Below, piece after piece: positions 12,878-19,062 of a stretch of 20,542 nucleotides of DNA. Made by a program: the position numbers and the translations under genes. The stretch lies in the IMG/VR virus record IMGVR_UViG_3300046001_000459, positions 1-20,542 of that record, one strand, 5' to 3'. How positions within the stretch are numbered: position 1 is the stretch's first letter; each line of letters opens with the position of its first letter. This DNA comes from a virus. The notes below the pieces were generated by a model that saw only the letters and a list, made by a program, of their open reading frames with translations, ran no database searches and was not told where the DNA came from.

Positions 12878-13258
12878 ATGAACGCAACTTACCAAGCATA
12901 TGCAGTATCTGACCTTTACGAAGCCGGTCTCGCTTGTGACGGTCACCCTTTCATCGCTGAAAAATACTATGTCCTGATTGAGAATGCAGCTGGTCGCCGC
13001 TTTCGTCACGAAAAAACTTTTCCTGGCGTAAAAGTTGTGGAGTGCGAAGAAACTGGCGAAGTTAATTTTGCTGATATTCGTGAGACTGCCAAGACAATCG
13101 TTGAAGATTTGGCCGCCAAAGTTAATGCAACCTTGGCATCAGGTAAAGCCTTGACAGCATCATGCTGGTTTGAAGTCGATCCAGCTTACGGCTCTGACGC
13201 TTACATCGATCAAGGTACAGAGTCAAAGCGCTTTTTTGAAGAGAGAGCCGCAGCTTAA
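12878..13258 (+). CDS. Acidic hypothetical protein, first gene of the rightward cassette
   Basis: This 126-residue protein is not recognised. It begins MNATYQAYAVSDLYEAGLAC and alternates predicted strands (KYYVLIENAAGRRFRHEK, GVKVVECEETGEVNF) with one helix (RETAKTIVEDLAAKVNATLA). A third strand region (ASCWFEVDPAYGSDAY) and an acidic end follow. I count about 21 acidic against 13 basic residues, so it is distinctly acidic. It has no membrane segment and two isolated Cys. The AAGGA at 12866-12870 and the strong promoter imply high early expression. A small acidic, early-expressed phage protein could be a host-takeover or anti-defence factor, or a DNA mimic, but that is speculation. Codon use appears more AT-ended than in the genes that follow. 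Confidence 0.8.
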   Translation: MNATYQAYAVSDLYEAGLACDGHPFIAEKYYVLIENAAGRRFRHEKTFPGVKVVECEETGEVNFADIRETAKTIVEDLAAKVNATLASGKALTASCWFEVDPAYGSDAYIDQGTESKRFFEERAAA

Positions 13259-13267
13259 TCAACCCAA

Positions 13268-13283
13268 GGGGGCATCGTCCCCC
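13268..13283 (+). promoter_or_regulatory. GC hairpin between the first two cassette genes
   Basis: GGGGG (13268-13272) and CCCCC (13279-13283) enclose the loop CATCGT, ten bases after the first stop. Only three T residues follow, so it is at best a weak terminator. It may instead stabilise the 3' end of the abundant first message or lower expression of the downstream genes. Confidence 0.45.
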
Positions 13284-13299
13284 ATCTTTAAGGAGTCCT

Positions 13300-13440
13300 A
13301 TGAACCACACACAACACGCATTCACGGTAGAGGCACACCGCAAGCTGTCCAAACGCGCAGAGGCTGCTCTGGACTATCTGCTGTGCCTTGTCATTGGCGT
13401 TGGCTTGGCCGCACTGCTCGTAGCATGGTGGTCATCGTGA
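13300..13440 (+). CDS. Small single-pass membrane protein, 46 aa
   Basis: ATG at 13300 preceded by AAGGAG (13290-13295) opens a 46-residue frame. It begins MNHTQHAFTVEAHRKLSKRA, followed by one strongly hydrophobic segment (LDYLLCLVIGVGLAALLVAW, about 25-44) and two Ser. The basic stretch RKLSKR before the segment suggests an N-inside orientation. It has no lipobox. Its stop overlaps the next start by four bases (GTGA). A small inner-membrane phage protein of unknown role; holin, superinfection exclusion or host-takeover are possibilities without direct support. Confidence 0.7.
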   Translation: MNHTQHAFTVEAHRKLSKRAEAALDYLLCLVIGVGLAALLVAWWSS

Positions 13441-13712
13441 ACAACCCACCAGCATTTCCAACAAGCCATGAAGAGCCAGACGATTACAACGGCCACAACA
13501 ACAGCAAAAAAACCGTGATAGACCAAGGCATGACATTGCGTGACTACTTTGCGGCAAAGGCTTTGCAAGGATATGTCTCAGCAAGGGGGTGGCATCCTGA
13601 CTTCACCTACCCAGCCGATTTCAATTTTGATGCTGGAAAGCGTGCCGCAGATGCAGTAGCTGTTGCGTCTTACCAGTATGCAGACGCAATGTTGAAAGCG
13701 AGGGAGGCATGA
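13437..13712 (+). CDS. Conserved small phage protein with MTLRDYFAAKA motif
   Basis: Starting at GTG 13437, this 91-residue protein opens VNNPPAFPTSHEEPDDYNGH and contains DQGMTLRDYFAAKALQG, then AGKRAADAVAVASYQYADAM near the end. The NNPPAFP start and the GMTLRDYFAAKA motif are common in early or accessory regions of many phages and prophages, annotated as hypothetical. The GTG is chosen because it forms a GTGA overlap with the membrane-peptide stop and restores the family-like N-terminus. An in-frame ATG at 13425 is possible, and the open frame extends further left only as a shadow of the upstream genes. It appears soluble and mostly helical. Function is unknown. Confidence 0.75.
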   Translation: MNNPPAFPTSHEEPDDYNGHNNSKKTVIDQGMTLRDYFAAKALQGYVSARGWHPDFTYPADFNFDAGKRAADAVAVASYQYADAMLKAREA

Positions 13713-13975
13713 CTGAGTTGCAAGACTACTGCCAAGAACCTCGGACCATGTCCGATCTGGTGGAGGCTGGATTCAAGCCCAACACGGTCTACGCCGCTGT
13801 CAAGCGCAACGAATTGAAGAACACCAATGCCGTAGACGCATGGGGGCGTAAACAGCGCGGCAAGGGCTTATTCCTGTCCACCGTCACACCAATCCCCTAC
13901 AACGCGAGCCTGTTAGTGCAGGCTTGGAACAATCAACCACAAGGAGAAAACCATGTCACAGACTATGCAAATTGA
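13709..13975 (+). CDS. Small winged-helix-like protein, 88 aa
   Basis: The ATG at 13709 overlaps the previous stop by four bases. The protein begins MTELQDYCQEPRTMSDLVEA and contains GFKPNTVYAAVKRNELKN, which reads as the turn and recognition helix of a winged-helix fold. A basic, possibly wing-like strand pair follows (GRKQRGKGLFLSTV). The tail (about 65-88) is less ordered and overlaps the next gene by 23 bases. I infer a DNA-binding regulator or adaptor; no specific family is recognised. It resembles in design, but not in sequence, the HTH protein at 14899-15267. Confidence 0.65.
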   Translation: MTELQDYCQEPRTMSDLVEAGFKPNTVYAAVKRNELKNTNAVDAWGRKQRGKGLFLSTVTPIPYNASLLVQAWNNQPQGENHVTDYAN

Positions 13976-14222
13976 GATTGACCGCGCAGTTAACCGTTTC
14001 ACGCCACCCATGGAAGTGGGCGGTGGATTTCTCTCCCGCGATGACTTTGCCACGCTTGCACGCAAGGCTGTGACCGAGGGTACGTTGATCGGTTGGGCGC
14101 ACGCGGAGAACATGACCAGAGAGCGTATGCAGCGCAAGATCACCGAGCTTGAGCATGAGGTCACCATACTGCGTGACCGCGTGAAAGATGTTGAGATGGA
14201 GTTGCTGGCGGTCCAGAAGTGA
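13953..14222 (+). CDS. Coiled-coil protein, 89 aa, unknown
   Basis: An AAGGAG-containing leader (13941-13946) precedes ATG 13953. The 89-residue product starts MSQTMQIEIDRAVNRFTPPM, continues VGGGFLSRDDFATLARKAV, and ends in a clear heptad coiled coil (RKITELEHEVTILRDRVKDV, about residues 60-79, then EMELLAVQK). It probably dimerises. It overlaps the preceding gene by 23 bases but has its own ribosome binding site. No catalytic motif, no membrane segment and no known family that I can name. Confidence 0.75.
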   Translation: MSQTMQIEIDRAVNRFTPPMEVGGGFLSRDDFATLARKAVTEGTLIGWAHAENMTRERMQRKITELEHEVTILRDRVKDVEMELLAVQK

Positions 14223-14401
14223 AGATCATCATCCTAGTGCTGGCGGTGCTGGCACTGTTTTACTTTGACTCGGAGGAATTCAATGGAGACAGTAATCACA
14301 TTTGTGCTTGGCGGCTTGATCGGTATTGCCATCACGCTGCTGGTGCTTTTTTGCATCGTCAATTTTTTACTAGACAAGACAGAGGACAAGTAAATGCCTA
14401 G
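14219..14401 (+). CDS. Possible membrane peptide overlapping the 36-aa gene
   Basis: GTG at 14219 forms a GTGA overlap with the previous stop and starts MKIIILVLAVLALFYFDSEE, a hydrophobic N-terminus compatible with a single membrane segment. The remaining 40 residues run in a different frame through the whole of the 36-aa gene and look like shadow sequence (CAWRLDRYCHHAAG). Either a real 60-aa protein exists with a nested gene inside it, or only the 5' part has evolved as a short coupled peptide. No lipobox is present. Confidence 0.4.
   Translation: MKIIILVLAVLALFYFDSEEFNGDSNHICAWRLDRYCHHAAGAFLHRQFFTRQDRGQVNA
14283..14393 (+). CDS. Small single-pass membrane protein, 36 aa
   Basis: A GGAGG Shine-Dalgarno (14272-14276) six bases before ATG 14283 opens a 36-residue frame. 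It begins METVITFVLGGLIGIAITLL, continues VLFCIVNFLL and ends in a short charged tail (DKTEDK). It is almost entirely one membrane helix, with an N-out or short N-terminus and a charged C-terminus probably in the cytoplasm. The stop abuts the next ATG without a gap. Small phage membrane peptides may be holins, spanin-like or exclusion factors; this one shows no diagnostic motif. Confidence 0.65.
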   Translation: METVITFVLGGLIGIAITLLVLFCIVNFLLDKTEDK

Positions 14402-14546
14402 ACCTAAGAGTGAATTGACCACCTCACAAAAGCGCATTGGCGCAAAGCTGACGACATGGCAGTATGAGGAATGGAAGAGGCTTGGCGCATCCAAGTGGCT
14501 TAAGCAGATGCTGACAGAGAGCTATAAAAGGAGGGCACAGGAATGA
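14394..14546 (+). CDS. Ribbon-helix-helix-like small basic protein, 50 aa
   Basis: ATG 14394 follows the previous stop directly. The 50-residue protein begins MPRPKSELTTSQKRIGAKLT and continues TWQYEEWKRLGASKWLKQML with a basic end (ESYKRRAQE). The short strand (KRIGAKLT) followed by two helices (WQYEEWKRLG and KWLKQMLTESY) is the layout of ribbon-helix-helix DNA-binding proteins of the Arc/CopG type. The PRPKSELTxSxKRIG beginning recurs in phage proteins I have seen annotated as hypothetical. It would act as a dimeric regulator. The stop overlaps the next start by four bases (ATGA). Confidence 0.75.
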   Translation: MPRPKSELTTSQKRIGAKLTTWQYEEWKRLGASKWLKQMLTESYKRRAQE

Positions 14547-14902
14547 CACAGGATGAAATCATTGAGATGGCTAAACAAGCTGGCTTTGATATTGATTTAC
14601 CTGCGTATGAAAACGGGACTGCGTTGGCTATAAAACTTGCCAAACTGGTAGCCGCCAAAGCCTTGGCACAGCCAGAGCAAGAGCCTTGGTGCATGAAGAT
14701 GAACGGCTGCAAGACAAAGTGTGAAGATTGCCCCGATAAGCCACCACCTACACCACAGCGCACATGGGTAGACCTAACTCGCACGCAAATGCAAGATGTT
14801 TATTTTGAAGTTTTAAAGGAACATCGCGGTGGTCATCAGATGGAAGGACAGCTTGCCTTTGGGGAGGCTTTGCAAGCCAAGATTCGAGAGAAGAACACTT
14901 GA
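14543..14902 (+). CDS. Conserved small phage protein with Cys cluster, 119 aa
   Basis: The protein starts MTQDEIIEMAKQAGFDIDLP and has a helical N-terminal half (LAIKLAKLVAAKALAQ). The compact cysteine cluster WCMKMNGCKTKCEDC (about 49-63, four Cys) is followed by a Pro-rich linker and a second helical part (RTQMQDVYFEVLKEHRGG). The beginning MTxxEIIxMAxxAGF followed by a Leu/Ala helix is frequent in phage accessory regions. The Cys cluster could hold a Zn ion. The ATG overlaps the previous stop by four bases, and AAAAGGAGGG lies upstream as ribosome binding site. Function is unknown; the N-terminal helix pair may mediate dimerisation. Confidence 0.75.
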   Translation: MTQDEIIEMAKQAGFDIDLPAYENGTALAIKLAKLVAAKALAQPEQEPWCMKMNGCKTKCEDCPDKPPPTPQRTWVDLTRTQMQDVYFEVLKEHRGGHQMEGQLAFGEALQAKIREKNT

Positions 14903-15267
14903 AATCTGCAAGACTACCGCGAGTGATTGATCTGCTGCAACGCACCGCCTGCACAGCGCCAGAGCTTGGCCGTAAGGTGTACTGCACCGAGCGTTCAGCG
15001 CAGCAGATGATCAACCGTCTGCGGCTTGCTGGCACGGTCCACATTCAGGAGTGGCGCAGATCAGGCAATGTGCTGGTGGCGGTGTACAGTTATGGAATTG
15101 GCACTGATGCTGTCAAGCCGCCACCGCTGACACCTGTGGAGAGACTACGCCGATTCAGAGCGCGTGAGTCATTGGACGATAAGGCTTTCCGCTTGGCAAG
15201 GGAAAGAGGTAAGAGATTAAAGCCGAGGCGCGATCCGCTGGTGGCTGCACTGTTTGGGGATAGATGA
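14899..15267 (+). CDS. Winged-helix DNA-binding protein, 122 aa, TTG start
   Basis: The protein starts at TTG 14899, forming a TTGA overlap with the preceding stop; no ATG gives a comparable frame. Residues about 7-60 form a winged helix: VIDLLQRTACTAPELGRKVY, then TERSAQQMINRLRLAG as recognition helix and TVHIQEWRRSGNVLVAVYSY as the wing. A very basic C-terminal part follows (ERLRRFRARESLDDKAFRLA, RERGKRLKPRRD). This suggests a sequence-specific DNA binder with a basic tail for added affinity, perhaps a late regulator of the cassette or of the adjacent structural operon. The stop overlaps the next ATG by four bases. Confidence 0.75.
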   Translation: MKSARLPRVIDLLQRTACTAPELGRKVYCTERSAQQMINRLRLAGTVHIQEWRRSGNVLVAVYSYGIGTDAVKPPPLTPVERLRRFRARESLDDKAFRLARERGKRLKPRRDPLVAALFGDR

Positions 15268-15443
15268 TGAAGATAACTTTAGATGTTCAACTGATACCTG
15301 ACTACGGTATCAATATTGATGTGCAGCCAGATGACGGCATCCTCAAATTATCTGCGCCAGAACAAGAGGCAATTGTCAATGAAGCAATCCGCGCTCTTGA
15401 GCACTACATAATTATGATCACTGATCCCCAAGAAGACGCTTGA
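15264..15443 (+). CDS. Small acidic hypothetical protein, 59 aa
   Basis: ATG 15264 overlaps the previous stop (ATGA). An ATG repeat at 15267 could also serve. The frame runs to TGA 15441-15443 and gives 59 residues starting MMKITLDVQLIPDYGINIDV, then QPDDGILKLSAPEQEAIVNE and an acidic end (ITDPQEDA). It shows one short beta region and one helix (PEQEAIVNEAIRALEHY). It is the last gene of the rightward cassette. Its final 26 bases overlap, tail to tail, the 3' end of the leftward gene at 15418-16965. No family recognised. Confidence 0.7.
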   Translation: MMKITLDVQLIPDYGINIDVQPDDGILKLSAPEQEAIVNEAIRALEHYIIMITDPQEDA

Positions 15444-16965
15444 GTCTTGCTATCTCTTTGTCATCCATGAACATGGAGATACCTTTGCCGGCAGTGGACA
15501 GCACACCGCGAGTTAATTGGTTTGGGTCTGCATATGTTCTACCAGCGGGGATGTCGCCATGGAATTGATAATTGACAAACAAATCTTCTAGACTTGCTCT
15601 TTTTATATCTGAGCCAGGCTTGTTCATTTGCGTTGGCAAAATTTGGTTGTACAAGGGTTGCATAAATTCGCTGATTGGTGCGCCCCTAGTGTTTCCTAAG
15701 AACACGCCAGGAATGTCATATCCATATGCGCCATGAGCACCGCGTGAAATTCCCAATTTTGGTAATGCCTCAAAGATTGAGTCACCCATCAAAAATGGTT
15801 GTTTGTACATTACATTTGGATCAAGCATCGCGTTTTGCAGATCGGGATAGTTAAATCCAAGACCTTGCTCTGCGCCAACATTACTCATCTTCTCCACAAA
15901 TACTTTACGCAAATCTCCTGCGCTACCGACAGGCAAACCTTCTCCAGTCAGTAATTGCAAACGCGATGCTGGATCATTCAATCCGACAAAGTCTTTGTAT
16001 TTACCAGGCTTACCTTTAATAGTCTTTGCCCTCATCTGATCTGATATTTGATTCAATAATTTGGGACTTGGGTTTGTTGCATCAATCAATGATAAAAGCC
16101 CAAGCGTTGGACCAGTTGAGAAGTTCTCGCCACCTGGCGGCATTGTGTGTGGGGCCATAAATACGCGCCCAGTACCGCCCATCTTTAGGTTTTCTTCTAT
16201 AGCCTGCAAGGCTCGATTATTTTGCGACATAGCCTGTGCCTGACCGGAGGCATATCCAATATTGCGTCTAATATTGTTTTCATCCATCATGTACATCAAC
16301 CCGCCTGGCGTGACAAACGAATTGTTTCCAAGTGGTATGTCGCTGACATTGGTGACTTCGACATTGCGACTTAGTTGATCAGTTGGGTATGTAAAAATGC
16401 TGCCGCCACGCATTTGTTCGTAATCAACTTTTCGTCTCGGAACAATGCCAGGCAATTGCCGAGTTTGATATCTTGTACCAACTATCGGATTTGGCTTCTT
16501 AGGTGTGACAGGTATATACACATTGCTTGTAGTCCCCTGCGCCAAGTCACCAAGCAGACCAGCGCCAAACCCACCACGCTGCATTGTTTGATTAACCATT
16601 GGCGTGATAGCGCGTTCAGCGGCCATGCCAGTGCGTTCAGCTTGCGCGGCCACAGCTTGACGCGGTATTGATGCCAGCATCGCAGCCTCTGGAATTACTG
16701 GCGGCAGCTTGCTTGCCTCAAGCAGACCACCAAGGCTTTGCAACATTTCTGGCGCAACCTGACCGCGGGGCTGATAGGTGTACTGTTGCATGACACGCTT
16801 TGCCTCTGCCTCAGCAATGCGGTTAGCCTCTCGCGTACCCAGCTTGCCGCTGGTCGCTCCCTTGTACACGCCATAGGGCATACCAAGCAAACCGGCCAGC
16901 GCACCGCTGCCAAGGGTTGCAGCAGTCTCTCCAGCGCCGGTCAGATAGTCTAGGTAGGTTGCCAT
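15418..16965 (-). CDS. Large phage protein, probable virion-associated, 515 aa
   Basis: The N-terminus reads MATYLDYLTGAGETAATLGS, followed by a Gly/Ala-rich hydrophobic stretch (GALAGLLGMPYGVYKGATSG) and the helix EANRIAEAEAKRVMQQYTYQ. The same beginning occurs in many large environmental phage proteins. After a Pro-rich linker the body has no motif I can name (VFMAPHTMPPGG, RAKTIKGKPGKYKDFVGL and GISRGAHGAYGYDIPGVFLG are notable). The end is a charged helix (DKEIARLKRLLGDQ). Long Ala/Gly-rich N-terminal segments before a separate C-terminal domain are seen in internal virion and ejection proteins and in polyvalent proteins carried into the host. It starts three bases after the upstream stop (TAATAAATG). 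Function is inferred from architecture only. Confidence 0.75.
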   Translation of the reverse strand: MATYLDYLTGAGETAATLGSGALAGLLGMPYGVYKGATSGKLGTREANRIAEAEAKRVMQQYTYQPRGQVAPEMLQSLGGLLEASKLPPVIPEAAMLASIPRQAVAAQAERTGMAAERAITPMVNQTMQRGGFGAGLLGDLAQGTTSNVYIPVTPKKPNPIVGTRYQTRQLPGIVPRRKVDYEQMRGGSIFTYPTDQLSRNVEVTNVSDIPLGNNSFVTPGGLMYMMDENNIRRNIGYASGQAQAMSQNNRALQAIEENLKMGGTGRVFMAPHTMPPGGENFSTGPTLGLLSLIDATNPSPKLLNQISDQMRAKTIKGKPGKYKDFVGLNDPASRLQLLTGEGLPVGSAGDLRKVFVEKMSNVGAEQGLGFNYPDLQNAMLDPNVMYKQPFLMGDSIFEALPKLGISRGAHGAYGYDIPGVFLGNTRGAPISEFMQPLYNQILPTQMNKPGSDIKRASLEDLFVNYQFHGDIPAGRTYADPNQLTRGVLSTAGKGISMFMDDKEIARLKRLLGDQ

Positions 16966-16968
16966 TTA

Positions 16969-19062
16969 TTACCTCGCTCTACGCACTTCGGCAGCAATTG
17001 GTTTGATTTGTTTGTAATACGCTTCAATCGCATCGCTCATGCCTGGCTCTGCTGTTGCAATTGCCGACAGTTTTGCGATTTGTGTTGTCAGTGTGTTGGG
17101 ATTGTTGGCAACCAATTTACTGGTGTCAGAAACCCATCGAATAAATCTTGGGCTTTCCAATAGCTTGGCTGCTGTGTTGCTGGTCAAGACAAGTCCACTC
17201 AGGGCAGATAAACCGCCTACAAGTGCTTGCGTCATATCGCCACCAACTCCACCGCCAACCAAACCACCAGCGCCTAATAAGGCTGATGTAACCATCTGAG
17301 CGCCAGCAGTGTTAGATGTGTTGACGGCCTTGCCAGCTTCACGCGCACCTGTAGTTACTTTAACCAAGTCATTGATGGATGGAATGATGTTTCGGTATCT
17401 CTCGCCAGAGAACAGGACTCGCTTTGCGCTGTCGCTTAAGTTGTTCCAGTTTGTCAAAAATGTATTGGCGCTGAATTCATAGCTGTCAGCCCCTACATCT
17501 ACGCCTTCTTTCATGCCAGCTTTTGCATTGCCAAGCTGTTGCCAAACTGATGCGGCCAATGTGTCTCGCTCTTCTGGTCTGAAATTACGCATCAACAGTT
17601 GAAGTCTACCCATGCCATCTTTTGTGCCTGCCATCGCAAAGTTGACGGCATTCACATCAAGATTTTGATCTACGATTTTTTGTAGTGCAGGCAGATTGAC
17701 TTCACGATTGAACCGTACATATCGATCATGCAATTTGATTGCTCGGCTTGCAATGTCGCCAGACTGATTAGCCGCAGCCACCACATCCTTACGCAATGCG
17801 TCATACAAACGCGCAAAATTTGATGTGTCTGAAAGACCAGAAATATCTGGTCGGGCTAAATCTTTTCCAATGCTTGTTCGCTCTTTTCTAAGCGCAGCAA
17901 ATGGAACACCACCAAACCCAGATTGGGCATCAGACACAACACGCATGGCGCGATCAATGACTGGCTGATAAATTGGTCCAAGTGTTTGTGGACTTTTGGC
18001 AATTTCAGCTTGAAGTTGAGCAACCAATTGGGCTGTGTTTGTTGCTGGGAATCGGTTTTGTGAGCCAACAGCGTTTGCCACAATGTCATCAATCTGTTCG
18101 CGTCTTTCCTCAAATCTTTTACCAGCAGCTTGAGAGCCTTCTTGTAAGAATTTTCCAAGTCCACCTTTTTCTGTAAATATTTGCGGTGTAGGTGTCTTGC
18201 TTGCTCTAGAAATATCTTCGGCAATATTTCTTGATGCAGTACCCATCTGCTCTTGCATCAATTCGTACCTTGGTGCAATGACTTGAGCGCCGCCAGGCGT
18301 TTGCGCGAGTCCAGCCTCCAAACGCTGCACAGCAGGACTTTGCGTAGCGACACCGGCAGGCAGTTTGATGCCGAGTCTTGATGCTGCTTGCGGTATGCCT
18401 TGGCGCAGTCCCATCAGCTTTTGTTGGATTGGTGTTAGCAATTGCGGCAGATACTTCTCCGCAAGTTGTCCACCACGCTGACCAATAGCGTTTAGCAAAA
18501 TATCTTTTGTGACTCCAGTGGCTTGCTCTGCACCGCCTCTGGTTTCAACTGATGGGCCGCCATATTGCATACCCATCTCGTACAGCTTCTTGAATGCTGC
18601 GCCACCAGTACCAGCGCCAGCAACCATGCCTGCCGGTCCAAATGGTGACATAAGAGCAGCGCCAGTACCAGCACCAACAAACTCTGAAATCTCTGGCAAA
18701 GCGCCAGCAATATCACCCATAGTGGGCAAAGGCACGCCAAAGAGTACAGGATTCTTTTCATTCATCAGTGTTGGCCTACCGGTCTTTGGATCGGTATAGA
18801 TGAAGTTGTCTTTGTCGTATGGCTGTGCGTCAGGAAAGAATTTCTTTAGCGTTGCCAACTTATCTTCACTGGTGGTGGAAGAGCCGACAGCAGCCCTTAC
18901 ACCTAAAGGCGCACCAGTAGTCATTTCAATCTGTTTTTCGCTTGGCGTTGGTACTTGCAATGACCTGATGTAGTCGGCCAAGGCTTGAGCCGCCTGCCTA
19001 TCACCAGCCGCATCAGCAGCTTGCAAAGATTTATACAGATCGTCAATAGTTGGTTCAGCCAT
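16969..19062 (-). CDS. Probable internal virion/ejection protein, 697 aa
   Basis: The protein starts MAEPTIDDLYKSLQAADAAG, then RQAAQALADYIRSL, a helix pair I have seen at the N-termini of many phage internal proteins. Residues about 112-160 form Gly/Ala-rich hydrophobic segments (FVGAGTGAALMSPFGPAGMV), and a second such segment lies near 590-630 (LLGAGGLVGGGVGG). The large middle is helical (KRFEERREQIDDIVANAVGS, AALRKERTSIGKDLARPDIS). Long soluble helices with amphiphilic Gly/Ala segments fit proteins that leave the virion and insert into the cell envelope during DNA ejection. GGAAGGAG precedes the ATG at 19062, which shares one base with the upstream stop (TAATG). No lytic transglycosylase motif was seen. 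Confidence 0.75.
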   Translation of the reverse strand: MAEPTIDDLYKSLQAADAAGDRQAAQALADYIRSLQVPTPSEKQIEMTTGAPLGVRAAVGSSTTSEDKLATLKKFFPDAQPYDKDNFIYTDPKTGRPTLMNEKNPVLFGVPLPTMGDIAGALPEISEFVGAGTGAALMSPFGPAGMVAGAGTGGAAFKKLYEMGMQYGGPSVETRGGAEQATGVTKDILLNAIGQRGGQLAEKYLPQLLTPIQQKLMGLRQGIPQAASRLGIKLPAGVATQSPAVQRLEAGLAQTPGGAQVIAPRYELMQEQMGTASRNIAEDISRASKTPTPQIFTEKGGLGKFLQEGSQAAGKRFEERREQIDDIVANAVGSQNRFPATNTAQLVAQLQAEIAKSPQTLGPIYQPVIDRAMRVVSDAQSGFGGVPFAALRKERTSIGKDLARPDISGLSDTSNFARLYDALRKDVVAAANQSGDIASRAIKLHDRYVRFNREVNLPALQKIVDQNLDVNAVNFAMAGTKDGMGRLQLLMRNFRPEERDTLAASVWQQLGNAKAGMKEGVDVGADSYEFSANTFLTNWNNLSDSAKRVLFSGERYRNIIPSINDLVKVTTGAREAGKAVNTSNTAGAQMVTSALLGAGGLVGGGVGGDMTQALVGGLSALSGLVLTSNTAAKLLESPRFIRWVSDTSKLVANNPNTLTTQIAKLSAIATAEPGMSDAIEAYYKQIKPIAAEVRRAR

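Noticed and set aside
13170-13436. Upstream part of the 180-codon frame
   Set aside because: It runs through the acidic protein and the membrane peptide in another frame; the coupled GTG at 13437 gives the family-like N-terminus.
17856-18224. 122-codon leftward frame within the 697-aa gene
   Set aside because: It is a frame shadow of the large virion-type protein, without its own ribosome site.
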